DNA of 64,000 bases from Trichuris trichiura. Its lineage: Eukaryota > Nematoda > Enoplea > Trichinellida > Trichuridae. Below are positions 35,766 through 46,984 of the stretch, one piece after another. The stretch spans positions 434,001 to 498,000 of the forward strand of contig JBAJFE010000061.1 of assembly GCA_037903355.1 (NCBI GenBank), given 5' to 3'. Positions within the stretch are counted from its first letter, which is position 1. Each line of letters starts with the position of its first letter. The notes under the pieces are model-generated. The model was given only the letters and a program-made list of their open reading frames with translations, had not been told where the DNA came from and made no database searches. The position numbers and the translations under genes were made by a program.

Positions 35766-37175
35766 ATGAGTGGAAGCACTACGCTGTCTTTGAGAAACAG
35801 GGAAAAATTCGTTCACGAGGGACACATGTACACCCTTGATCGACTGAACGAGCATTTGAGAACCAAATCTTGGCGTTGCGACAAGCGCTATACGTACAAA
35901 TGCAGAGCTAGGCTGCATACATGGGCTGACACCGGAAAGGTTATCCGACTTGTCAATGAACACAACCATGAAAGCGATCCTGCTTACGTGGCAGCGATAA
36001 CGGTTCGCAATGCTGCATTGCAGCGAGCTGAGACGACCATGGACACTCCCGCTGTCATCATCAACGAAGTTGCCAACGGTATTCCGGTTTCAGTGAAGGA
36101 GCAGATGCCTTCCAACTGTGCCTTGAGGCAAGCAATTCGACGAAGAAGGAAAGCTGTCGAAGCTGCCCCACCAATGCCCGTCGGTGTGGCTTCCGTCGTA
36201 ATACCAAAAGGCTATCAAACATACGGCGATCAAGAACGTTTTCTGCTCTTCGATTCAGGGCTGGGAGACGAACAGCGGATCCTTGTGTTCGGTCGGCAGT
36301 CGGCTGGGCAGTGGAGCAGCCAAATGAAGCACATCGTCGCCGACGGAACGTTCAGGATTGCCCCTCCTGAATTCGCCCAAGTTTACGTCATCATGGCGGA
36401 AAGAGGGGGATTCGTTCTCCCGGTACTGTACGCCCTGCTGCCCAACAAGCAGGAGCTAACTTATCGTCGTATGTTCGAAAGCATAAAAGCCGCATGGCCC
36501 CAGTTTGATCCAGAAACCATCACCCTGGACTTTGAACAAGCAGCGATGAATGCTGCGACAGCTACTTTCCCTTCCGTACAAGTCTACGGTTGTTTCTTTC
36601 ATTTCGCTAGAAGGTTGAAGAGACAATTATCAGAGCAGGGTCTGCTCTCAGCGTACAACTCAGACGCAAACTTGGCCATCGGAGCCCGAATGATCGCCTC
36701 ACTCGCGTTTATGCCAACGGAACACCTTGAAGAAGGCATTACGGAGCTTTCGAGAGTGCTCCAAAGCGAGTTGCTCCCTGTCCTTGCATGGTTTGAGAAC
36801 GCCTACGTTGGCCGAGCGAAGGAATCCGGCGGCCGAGATACCCCTCCGTTTCCTCCGAATGTGTGGTCGATATATGAAAGCATGCTGACGGGTCGGGATC
36901 GCATCAACAGCTTTGTCGAAGCGACCCATCGGCGAATGCGACGTATTTTTGGTTGTAATAGCCCCACTATTTGGAGGTTCATCGAAGGGATACGCAAGAT
37001 GCAGACAGGGGGAGACGTAGAGTATGAACGTTACGTCGCAGGCTTGCAGTCACCGAGGCAGAGAGCACAATATGATCGGGATAGAGTCCGCCTATACGGG
37101 CTCGTGGAGACATACAGAAGCCGAACAATAGTGGAACACCTGCGCGCAATCGCGCATAATTTCTTGATGCACTAA
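35766..37175 (+). CDS. MULE transposase with FLYWCH finger, apparently intact
   Basis: A single uninterrupted exon of 469 aa. ATG 35766 is chosen as the first ATG; the frame is open a little further upstream without another ATG. An N-terminal FLYWCH finger (HMYTLDRLNEHL, then WRC, YKC, HNH) binds DNA. The MULE (Mutator-like) core follows: first Asp in VADGTF, second in TLDFEQA, then CFFHFARRL (the CxxH of this family), and the acidic residue in NSFVEATHRRM. All expected landmarks are present. The protein catalyses cut-and-paste movement of its element. Its GC content is visibly higher than the surrounding DNA, consistent with a recent mobile arrival. Its ends are not identified; the fold-back repeat 150 bases downstream is a separate structure as far as I can tell. 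Confidence 0.9.
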   Translation: MSGSTTLSLRNREKFVHEGHMYTLDRLNEHLRTKSWRCDKRYTYKCRARLHTWADTGKVIRLVNEHNHESDPAYVAAITVRNAALQRAETTMDTPAVIINEVANGIPVSVKEQMPSNCALRQAIRRRRKAVEAAPPMPVGVASVVIPKGYQTYGDQERFLLFDSGLGDEQRILVFGRQSAGQWSSQMKHIVADGTFRIAPPEFAQVYVIMAERGGFVLPVLYALLPNKQELTYRRMFESIKAAWPQFDPETITLDFEQAAMNAATATFPSVQVYGCFFHFARRLKRQLSEQGLLSAYNSDANLAIGARMIASLAFMPTEHLEEGITELSRVLQSELLPVLAWFENAYVGRAKESGGRDTPPFPPNVWSIYESMLTGRDRINSFVEATHRRMRRIFGCNSPTIWRFIEGIRKMQTGGDVEYERYVAGLQSPRQRAQYDRDRVRLYGLVETYRSRTIVEHLRAIAHNFLMH

Positions 37176-37320
37176 AACAGGTAAGCAGAATATGCAGTGT
37201 ATTACGTTCTTGATTACTTACTGGAAGTAACTGTAGGCTTGGCTTCGAAAAGAGAATGCGAAAATGTCTCCTTAAAGTTTGACTGCTCCAAGATGGTGAG
37301 TTAGTGTACTTATAGTTGTA

Positions 37321-38133
37321 CATAGTTCAGCGACTTTAATACGGTAGCTGTGTCCCGTTGGTAAGCACAAAAAAAGAAAAAGAAAAAAGAGAACTTCCAG
37401 AGCTTTCGGGTCTGTCGCGACCCGTCGTCAGCGGTCAATATCTGTGTAATGTATGCGGGGAGATCTCTCTTGCATCGTTTTCCATCATTTAAACCGAGGA
37501 TTTTAAAGTTCTCTGTTAGAGATTTCTTCTGCGACTGTCAGCTGCTTGTCTATTCTTTTTTTAGTCTATTCTTTTTTAATCTATTCTTTTTAAAATTTCC
37601 GTCCATTTTTGTCCCTTTGTTCTATCCAGATGATTTGTGGTTCCCATCAAGAGTGCAGCAATTGTGGCGGGTGATAATATTTGTCCATACATCACTTATA
37701 TCCGCCCCTTATCCCTTAAGTAATGTATGGACAAATATTATCACCCGCCACAATTGCTGCACTTTTGATGGGAACCACAAATCATCTGGATAGAACAAAG
37801 GGACAAAAATGGACGGAAATTTTAAAAAGAATAGATTAAAAAAGAATAGACTAAAAAAAGAATAGACAAGCAGCTGACAGTCGCAGAAGAAATCTCTAAC
37901 AGAGAACTTTAAAATCCTCGGTTTAAATGATGGAAAACGATGCAAGAGAGATCTCCCCGCATACATTACACAGATATTGACCGCTGACGACGGGTCGCGA
38001 CAGACCCGAAAGCTCTGGGAGTTCTCTTTTTTCTTTTTCTTTTTTTGTGCTTACCAACGGGACACAGCTACCGTATTAAAGTCGCTGAACTATGAAAACA
38101 TACAGTCCCGTACCAAAACATCGCATTTTCAAG
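37321..38133. mobile_element. Fold-back element, 372-bp near-perfect arms
   Basis: The left arm 37321-37692 and right arm 37723-38094 are almost exact complements, separated by a 30-base spacer. Differences are single bases such as CTTCCAG against CTCCCAG. A 39-base tail (38095-38133) follows the right arm. The 13-base direct repeat ACTTATAGTTGTA sits immediately left (37308-37320) and right (38134-38146), which reads as a target-site duplication. Frames of 85-114 codons on both strands are just the mirrored arm. Each arm contains a hammerhead-like core (CTGACGA, stem, GAAA) and a pyrimidine-rich run. It has no transposase. A 25-base piece spanning its right end recurs at 61363-61387. Confidence 0.85.
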
Positions 38134-38146
38134 ACTTATAGTTGTA

Positions 38147-40659
38147 TACGTTTAGAACAAGTAAATTTTGTCAGGACAGCTAGCTGGCAGGGAATGCATT
38201 GTGCTCAGCATCCACGGTATGTACTCGGTGGCCAGCATAATCAGTAGGCATACAGGTCGGTTATTTCGCTATTTTCAATACATTTCTGTTCCTATAATCG
38301 ATACGTGTTTTGTCAGGGCAGCCAGCAAGCTTTGAAGTTCAGAGTGGCTGGTGGATAGGACCACGGCGGCTTGAACAATTATTTAGGCATGAGGTAAAAT
38401 ACTTTGTGATCAATGAACTTGTTCATTTGGCAGGTCAGTCACTTCCTATGCATGTTTATATATAGTTATGTAGAATACGATTTGTTTCAGCGTGAAGTGG
38501 ACAGTTAGTCGGTGCAGCCTCTTGTGCGTGGTGAATTTGTTTATGTTGCAGGTTGGTCATACCGTATGCATTCGTGTGCGGCTGTCTAGAAGATGAATTC
38601 TTTTAAGAATATTCTTCTCCTGAACAGATCTCCTCTTGCTAAGAAGAATTCTTTTCATATTTCCGGTACGATCCTACAAGACAACTCCTGTTCCAGCAGA
38701 ATGCGCAGATTTATTATATGTTAGTGTGCACTCTGGGAGGGTTAGCCATTTTCGAGCGTAAGCGGCGAAAAGCTAATGCGGGTATTAAATTTTAAAATTT
38801 GAAGCAAGTATTAATTGTTTAAAGCATAATTTATTAACGGTTTCCCTCGATGGCAACCCCGGGACCTTGCCTCACTCTCCCGCGCCTCCCCAAAGTACAT
38901 CGCTTATCTCATTTGACTGCTGGGACAGTTCCACAGAGACAACTGAGGAGGAGTCTATTTTGATATTCGACCGCCAATAGCTTCTACTTAACGGTCCTTT
39001 GGCCCTTTGGCGCCGTCTAATGCTGAACCGAAGGTGTACATGGCTCTAAATTTCCGCACAACCCTCAGACTTTTGCAAAATGTGCCGCTGCCGCCTTGAA
39101 AGCCAGTGATGTAAGGAGACGTGCCTTGAAGGCAATGGTTTTCGCGGGGTCATGAAAACTTGACCAGGTTTTGAGCAGAAAGTTTATCATTCCTGCGCAT
39201 CTTCTGATACTAAAGGTAGGCTAACAGCAAGAGGAGAAACAAAATGAGGATTAGGTTCGATAAAGTGGAAATGTTGTAAATTTAATTGCTAGCATCGAAA
39301 GCTTGGTGCGATGAAATTTTTTCAATGGCAGAACGGGATGCGTCACCATTAATGCGACGAAGAGAAGCCGCGTAGTTGCCAATATATCAAATGAAAGCTT
39401 GCGAAACGTAGCGAACTCACATTTTCGTAGTGTATGCCATACCGCGAGCGATTGGTTCAACAGTTTCCTGAAATGCAACCTTAGCATGACCGATAGCATG
39501 AAAACAAATCGGCTTGCGAAAAAAATGCTCATTCAGTGTTCAGTCTGTGCCGCCACAGTTTTCTACACTCTTTTGATTTAATGGTACGCGATACATTGGT
39601 TAAATGCTTTTGCAACATGACACTCTCCTCACCACTGCTACATCCGTTGAGCGGCAGAGGGCTATCTGGTTAATTTTTAGAGTACCAGTTAAATAGTGTA
39701 CGCAAGCCTGCGTGAAGAAAATGGCTTACAGCCGATACAAAATAAACGCCAAGTCGAAACTTGAGACTTTTAACAACCCATTGTACTTAGTTCTTTCAAA
39801 AATAACCTATTTCATGTACATATGTTACAGAGACCGTTGATCAACGCGTTAGTGCCGTTCTTTGCCTTTCGAGACTTTCGACTGATTTTTCAAGCTTGAG
39901 AAAAGAAGCACAAGTAGCCGAAGACATTTTCCTGAAAAGCTAACCATGTAATGCGCAGACAGATGCTCAAACCGCCTGCGAAGATGAGAGTACACTGTTG
40001 GCTTCGGAAGTTTCGACAGGCATATATAAATCTGAAGTACGACAAGGAGGATATTCAGTAAACTGTACGTGTCAACGATAGGCAATGTAGCGTCTCGCGA
40101 CATACGCGTACCTGCGAAGCAGAGAGGCGTCAATGGTATCAAAGTACGACACTTAAGAACCTGCTTTCAGTTATCTGGTCACCGAGTTAGATAGAGTACG
40201 TACTAGTATCGCCGCTCGGCAGCAAAAATTTGCCACGCTGCCAAAAAATTGGAGCAAGAATTAACAGCTCCTGTCCCTGCGGTCAGAAAGACGTTTTAGA
40301 ACATCTAAATTTCGCTTTTATTTTTTGCTTCTGCCGTTGTTGCGTTTTATCTTGTTCAACGTCTTTTGCAAAGACCTTTTTTTTCGCCTGGTGAAAGATT
40401 TCAAAAACTGTATCGCCTTCACTACTGCTTTTGCATTAAAGCCTGAGCATCAAGATTACTATCAATTATACTGTATATGTTTTGTCAAGTTTGAAGATAT
40501 GTTAGTAGAGCATCGTCGTTACTATTTTCCCCTTGTGGGTTAAAAGATATTTTGCCGAGTTGATGCTTAATAAGATATGTTATTGCGAACTGGTATTCAA
40601 ATCGGAATGATATTTTTCCGTCGCCAGTGGCAAGCGCCTGGCAACCAGTGGTGACGGCT
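38147..40659. other. No gene seen
   Basis: Frames here are short. An ORF at 39849-40142 (-) and one at 40325-40543 (+) have no motif or splice support. Confidence 0.4.
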
Positions 40660-40691
40660 GCCCATCAACGGGTTTCCGCCCGTTAATGGGC
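40660..40691. other. Strong hairpin downstream of the 114-aa ORF
   Basis: GCCCATCAACGGG (40660-40672) and CCCGTTAATGGGC (40679-40691) pair at 12 of 13 positions around the loop TTTCCG. The hairpin lies 68 bases past the stop of the minus-strand ORF at 40759-41103 and could fold in its 3' UTR. Its role is unknown. Confidence 0.5.
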
Positions 40692-40758
40692 TTCAGTGGG
40701 AAAGCTATCTCCGGTATTCTCTATAGCAGTTCGGTTTCACATCCGAACTGTTGCAAAG

Positions 40759-41103
40759 TTACCCGATGAAGAAATTATGCAGTTTGCGGTCGCCTTGAAC
40801 AAGGCAATAAGTTCCAATGATATTTCGATCGGGATCAGTGAAGTGGCGATCCTTTAACGGCAAAACAGTGAATGTCCGGAAGCGGGAAGCATCCTCGGCA
40901 GTGGTTACGTAATTTTCAACGATATTTCCTGGTGACCAGCTGCGACTGTCATCAGTGGATTCCCTAACGAGCGCAGTAATGGCACTGTATGGCATTGAAA
41001 CTGCTGGCATCGACGAAGTCTCCGCAGACTTGAACAAGACGATACGTTTTCGTAATGCAGACTTCCGCTGCTCTACTGATGATATTCGTTTGTTTTGGCT
41101 CAT
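40759..41103 (-). CDS. Unrecognised 114-aa protein, single exon
   Basis: ATG 41103 to TAA 40759, uninterrupted, with coding-like codon and residue mix and GC content higher than its flanks. The N-terminus is basic (NKRISSVEQRKSALRKR). The middle is Ser/Thr-rich, and the C-terminal half has alternating hydrophobic strands (FRTFTVLPLKDRHF, IIGTYCLVQGDRKLHNF). It has no signal peptide, membrane span or recognised domain. It stands alone in a gene-poor stretch, so it could also be a fragment of a mobile element. Confidence 0.45.
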   Translation of the reverse strand: MSQNKRISSVEQRKSALRKRIVLFKSAETSSMPAVSMPYSAITALVRESTDDSRSWSPGNIVENYVTTAEDASRFRTFTVLPLKDRHFTDPDRNIIGTYCLVQGDRKLHNFFIG

Positions 41104-44100
41104 TTTCTAATTCGTCTTGTTTGTTTCCCGTTGTTTTATTTCCTCGTTTGGCGAAGACTTAATATTCCTGTACTGTTTAAACTGTAGAAATAAACGAATC
41201 AAACTGAAAATCGAATGACTTCACTTTCTGGCGCAGCGAAATGACCGAAAAGCGACAATAGAAAACTTTAGGCTGAACAACAGTATAGGTCACTGTAGGT
41301 CATGTTGTTCTCTTGATTACGCTTAGCAGAAAACTCCTCTCGAATAAAACAACTTTGTTTTATTGAATTTATCCCGAATGCTCATCACATAGCAATTATT
41401 CTGAATTTGAGAACAGTTGACATTACTGCCAAATGTAGACAACTTCAATGGCGGTAATTGTCTACTTGCCACTCGGCTATCTATTATTAGAGCGCTTCAT
41501 TGTTGCATGTTTTACGAAGGACATGTTTTAATCAGTAGACAATGAATATACATCTTTTCTTATAAAACAGATACGCATAGCAAAACTTGATCAAACATCG
41601 CGTCCTGTAGGAGACGCTGCAGGAAAACGAGTTTAAAAACTGTTCAGTTTGCAATGGAACATGTTCGCCGCGGTTGAATGAGTATATCGCCCTAATTTTA
41701 GCTTGACAAAGCTGTCAAAAATTTTAGGCAGAAGATAAAATCGTCCATTCATAAAAGCATCGTAATGCTAAGCGAAAACGTGCTAGAAAAAATTTTGACC
41801 AAATAAGGAGACGCACAGTGCTAAAACTGCACGTTTACATATTTTGACCGCGCAAAGGTTGGCTGGCGCTTTTTACTTTGGTAGCAGCAGTTTTTAAATT
41901 TTAAACAGCGACCACCACGACGGTTTCGAATAAGGATAAAACGTTTGTACCAATTTCTTTATGGCGTTATTTAAACGCTAAAGCGATAGCTACACTGTCT
42001 TCGTAACAAAATAGGTGCCTAACTTCCTTGCCTAAATGTATTCCGCTATTTCGTCGGTACTTTGTGGATGGCGAACATCCGCGTCGGGTTTTGATTATAT
42101 GCGAAAGATGCATACGCAAATGTCTTTTCGACTAAAAGGGAAAAATCTATATTGTAAGTTTACTAGGGATGAAATGCTAACAGAGCTAAAAGGAGTTATC
42201 AATAATAAACATTGAGGGTTTTCTACCACTGTCATACTGTAAGTTTGCCGACCATCCTTTTCTCCCATTGCCTAAATCTATGCTTTAAATTAAGGCTTAT
42301 ATTACGCCTATGATTAGGCTACATCAGAATAAAATAGCTAGCATGCCAGCCAGAAATCAGAGGAGACGACAGCTGCATGCTTGCCAGAAAGGAACCTGCA
42401 TTTCTCAGGCATTGAAGTGCATAACCGTTAGGTCCCAAAGTTGTCAATAATTTTTATTTTCCTTGCGCAACAAGTCGAATACTTCTTATTTTTTAAATTA
42501 ACATTTGCGTATCGCTTCTAAAACTTGTGTAGTGTTCTACGTTAACGTAAAAAGCAGTAGGCAAAAGTTGAGTTTTTGATTGTTTGCCATTCCTAAAAAA
42601 ACAACTCTTGGCATAAGGACAACCAAGAAACGACGCACGTTGAGATGCATGCTTTGATAGAACCACTTGCAGCTAAACCTGCCTATTTTCGGCTAATGTG
42701 GCTATCGTTACATTTCGTATTTGTCGTCCGTAAAAATTGCTAAATAGGACTTTGTGGGCAGTCGAAATTTCCTCAACCTAACCTTGACTTTACTCGCGAA
42801 CAAATATTGAACAATATTTTGGCTGGCAAAAAAATTGTTGACTTGTTAAGTAGTTTGCTTTGAGCAAACATGAAAATCAGTTTTGCTAGAATGCCGCACA
42901 TGCCTCCATACTGTATGCTACAATACGAGAGAGCTACTTAAGGTTAAGATCGTTTAAATTTGCGCCTAATAAACCCTAAAAAGTTGACGGAATCGCTGGA
43001 GCAGCTCTCTTTTTGTAGACATAACAAAAGCGCCGTTAGCCCACAGAAAAGAGTTTTAGGTAGCCGAAGTGGAGTAGAGCAGTTTAGCTTATGAATAAAA
43101 GCACATTGCATTGCTTACAAAATAAAAATATGCGCTTAGGAAAACGAGCTAGCCGTTCCTGAGCTATTGGTTGGAATAACTGCTCCGTTTCGTAATCGAA
43201 AGGAACCGCACTGTTACCATGTTTGTGTTTTCATGTTTTAGAAGGCTAATCAGCGTAGGATACTGCCACTGAATGTCATCAGCGGAGGGAATACGTGGCC
43301 GTTGTTGTTATACAGAGCAGGTGTACAATTGAAGCTCGCAAGAGCAAACATTCCACAGTGCAACGCACGCGCAGTTTAAAATCCTTTTTCAGTCGAGCTG
43401 CCTTCAGCTGACCTTATTGCTGCTCTTGATTCAGTAACGAAGCAACGCGCTTCATTATTTCAAAGCAGGCACGTTATGGTGCAGCCGTTTGCAGCTGCAA
43501 CGAAATGGCAGCTTCTTTCAAGGCGAGCGTTACGAACAAAGCGGTTCAACGAAGCTTTGTTCGTTTTGATCGTCTCGAATGATCTGCCATAAGGGACCTC
43601 TGCGCCTACGGACTATAACTGTGAGTGATGCTTTCTCCTTTCGCATTATTTTTTTTCTCAGAATTTTCCCTACAAAATTATGAGAAACGTTAATATCATT
43701 GAAGGTAACGACGCTGCTCAGCATCGTACGCTACTACTTTATTGAGTAATTCTTCTAAGCCTGCGTAGAAACGAGCTTATCTTCTTTCAATGGCCTAAAT
43801 TCATTCAAAAAAATTCGCAACATAAATACATTATATCAAGACTAAATAATGGCTAGTAAATTTGTTCGGAATATCGGCGAGATGGCCAGCCGTGTAATGA
43901 TCTTCTTCTTGCATATTTCAACTTTTTCCATATTGATCGTACTAAGAACTTGTCTATTCCCAATTAACTCTGCCATGTGTGACTAGAGCAGCATCATGTT
44001 AGAGTACACAATATAAGGCTTCGTATATTCCATCTATAAAGGTGAATAGTGCTGCTCCCTGGACGAGTGGTGAACAAGGTATATGCAAAACCTAAAATTT

Positions 44101-46984
44101 GAATATGCTTACAAATTTTACAAAAACTAGAACAAATTATCAAAAGTATCATGCATCATACTGGAGTAAACTCGGATAAAATGAACACAAGCATACTGAA
44201 CTTCCATTGTAAGTATAGTATGTTAACAAAGGATTCATTGGAGAGTGCGCATTTTTCGCTCTTACAACGAAGGAAATGCGTATTTTAAAATACGCTGCTC
44301 ATAACTATCATTAAGCTGATCATCGACTAATGTATTGAAAATAAGCGGATACTAAAAACGCACAAGCGCTTCTAAGCTCTCATAAAGAGCATAAGATGCG
44401 ACTTTACGTCGATTAAAACAGCCTCTATTGAAAAAGCTAATATCTTAAATGCAATGAATTATGTCGTTCACTTATTGAGCTATCTTTGTTCGTCAACGTT
44501 CAACGAGGGAACATATTCCGTCGGGGTAAAACTTGCATAAGCGGTTGTCGATATATTGTTGGAAGTGCCGGTTAATGATAGGATGTGCACGATATCCACC
44601 CGCGTTATTTATTAGTCGTTTGCAAGAAAGAAAAGCTTCGTTATCAGATGAATCGAGTCATTCGTTTTCTGCTAATTTCCAAATTGCAATGGAAAGCTCA
44701 TTTATCTGACGAATCGTTAAATTCGCTTTTGTTCCACCGCGGGACGAATCTTTGACTCTAGTTTACCATGCTCATACTTGACATAAATGACATCTAATTG
44801 TTACACGCTGAATCGGCTAGTTCCGAAGGCTTGAATTCCATCCAAGAACGTGCACGGTCATTCGACGAAGACAAGAAAGTGAACAAACACTTCCCGATTA
44901 CGATCAACTTGACTTTGCATCTTGGAAACAGTAAATGCATACTGGTTTGACATCAGTCGCACCGCTAACTGATCAACCATTTGGAAGGTCAATAGTCAGT
45001 CATTTTCATTTGTTCTCAGCAATGGCCAACCGCCGACGGCGAACAACACGCGGTGAAAGGTAATACCTGGTAAACGCACAATTTTTGCCAAACGATACAA
45101 AAGAATTGTTACCGATGATTTGAGCGCAGCTTCAACGAAACGATTTCAAAAAAATGTTGTTCCCCGTAGTTTTCTTTTGCGTATGAGCAGAAAAACAAAA
45201 CATGCTCACCTCGATTGCCGCATTACTGGCAGCGTACGTACACCAACGGCTGTATATAACTGGGTTAAGTTACAAAAAAAATTCATTACGCGCTTTCGCG
45301 TTGTCTCCCGCCGTGAAACGAATTTCAACCAATTGCTTCTTATCCATTTTTAAGACAAACTACTTGAAGAGAACAACCTCTTAGGCCAACTAGGTTGAAC
45401 GTACTCTTTGCAAAACATGATACGTAACAGCATTCTCAGCTATTTATGCTATGACAGCTGGTGACAAATAGCCACTCTAACGAGAAGGTAATAAATCAAA
45501 GTACTATAATAAGCGTCAGGCTGTCAAAAAATAACACTGCGATAAATTTTTCATGTAAGGCAACGAGACCAAAGATGTTAATATTTGACGAAATGCTAAG
45601 TAGCAAATTCCTGGAAAAGGAAAGCGCAATCACCTTTCAAGTTTTAACATTGGGAAAAGACAAATGCGACACGCATGATAATGCTAAAGTCGTCGCCGTG
45701 CTTGTTGCTCTGAAATCTGAAATCATAACTTTACTTCTGTTAATATATAAAGAAAGGTATTGTGATCTGAGCAACGTACGATTACGGACGGCTCGTCAGA
45801 AGAAACTTCAACTCGTATTCTTCAGTAAACGGTATTGAAGCGCCTTCGCTGAGTTATTTCAAAAGACAGAAAAGCAGCCTTTAGGAATAGGCGATAACCT
45901 GTAATTGTTTCCTTCATGACCACATTGAACCTGCAAATACAACTTTCAAAATTTCGAAGCGAACGGTAATCGTCGAATAACTGAATGAGTTCCATTAGAT
46001 CAGAAATATTCATATCTTTCGTAGAAGGGAACTTTCCCGTTTTTAATCAAACTGAAGGGTAATGCAAGCCGTACAACCGCGAGAAACCTCTTTTTACTTC
46101 GCGTCACTTTCGGAGCAAACTGTTAGTTAATTGTGGGGCACGCAAAGGGAAACAGAAAATTCATCCTTTTTGCAAACTTTTCGTTTCAAACAAACTTACC
46201 AAAATAAAGTAAATTGGAATCAGGTAATAACGATAAAACAGGACAGATGTTTGATAGGACAAATGATAGAAACATAACTACGAAACGAAAATCTCTCTCT
46301 ATTTTTCCATTAGTTTATGGGTACGGGATGAAAACTAACCTAAGATAAACTTTCAATGAAAAGAAGCTGTGGCAAGAGGCAAAAAACTTCGCTACCACCG
46401 TAGCAGAACGCCTTTGCCGCCAGGAAAATGCAAGGAACTTTCTTCGGTTTCGCAACAACAAAGAAGCGTGTACGCCATTCAACATCCGCGCTTAAAAAAC
46501 ACAGCTACGCTGCAGCATATTCATCATCAATGGGATGCCAGCAGCGCCAGTATTCGCACAACGTCTCAACAACGTTAGGCGCGTCATTAGCAAAGCGCTG
46601 CTGAAGTCTGAATGCTTCGGAACGAAAGGGATGATTTAAACTACAAAAATCAAATAAGCCATTTTAACACTTTTTCCATTTGACAAACTGCGGCCAAACA
46701 AAATGCCAATTCAAATGATTCAACTGGCATATTAAGTGTACAGAAGGAGAGCAAGGGATAAGCGCAGCGTAAAGGACAGACTGCCAAGAATAACAGAAAT
46801 AGTTATAATGACGTCATGTCACAGCGGTAAGTTTGCCCAAAACGAGAAAAACGGTTGATCACGGCACTTAATAAGGCAAGAACCAATGCCTTTCAATTGA
46901 CAATCTCCATGGCTTCGTCATGTTCAGCAATGCCGGCGTTGGTATCTCGGCTACTTGGCGCCACAGCTAAAAAATATCTTTTCA
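41104..46984. other. Gene-poor stretch with one repeat copy
   Basis: Nearly 6 kb of AT-rich DNA. Repeat copy D is at 42231-42403. Frames such as 45461-45838 (+) and 46369-46578 (+, Gln-rich) lack an ATG start or a recognised motif. I cannot support a gene. Confidence 0.45.
42231..42403 (+). repeat. Dispersed TTAGGC-containing short repeat, copy D
   Basis: Starts GTCATACTGTAAG and ends AAGGAACCTGCATTT like copies A and C, with degenerate CCTAAATC and GATTAGGC in the middle. It is the most diverged in its centre, while its ends are well kept. Confidence 0.55.

Noticed and set aside
37449..37966. Mirrored ORFs of 114 and 85 codons on both strands
   Set aside because: Both are the same arm of the fold-back repeat read from each side. 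There is no coding signal.
45461..45838. 125-codon plus-strand ORF
   Set aside because: Starts without an ATG, with no recognised domain and no splice evidence.
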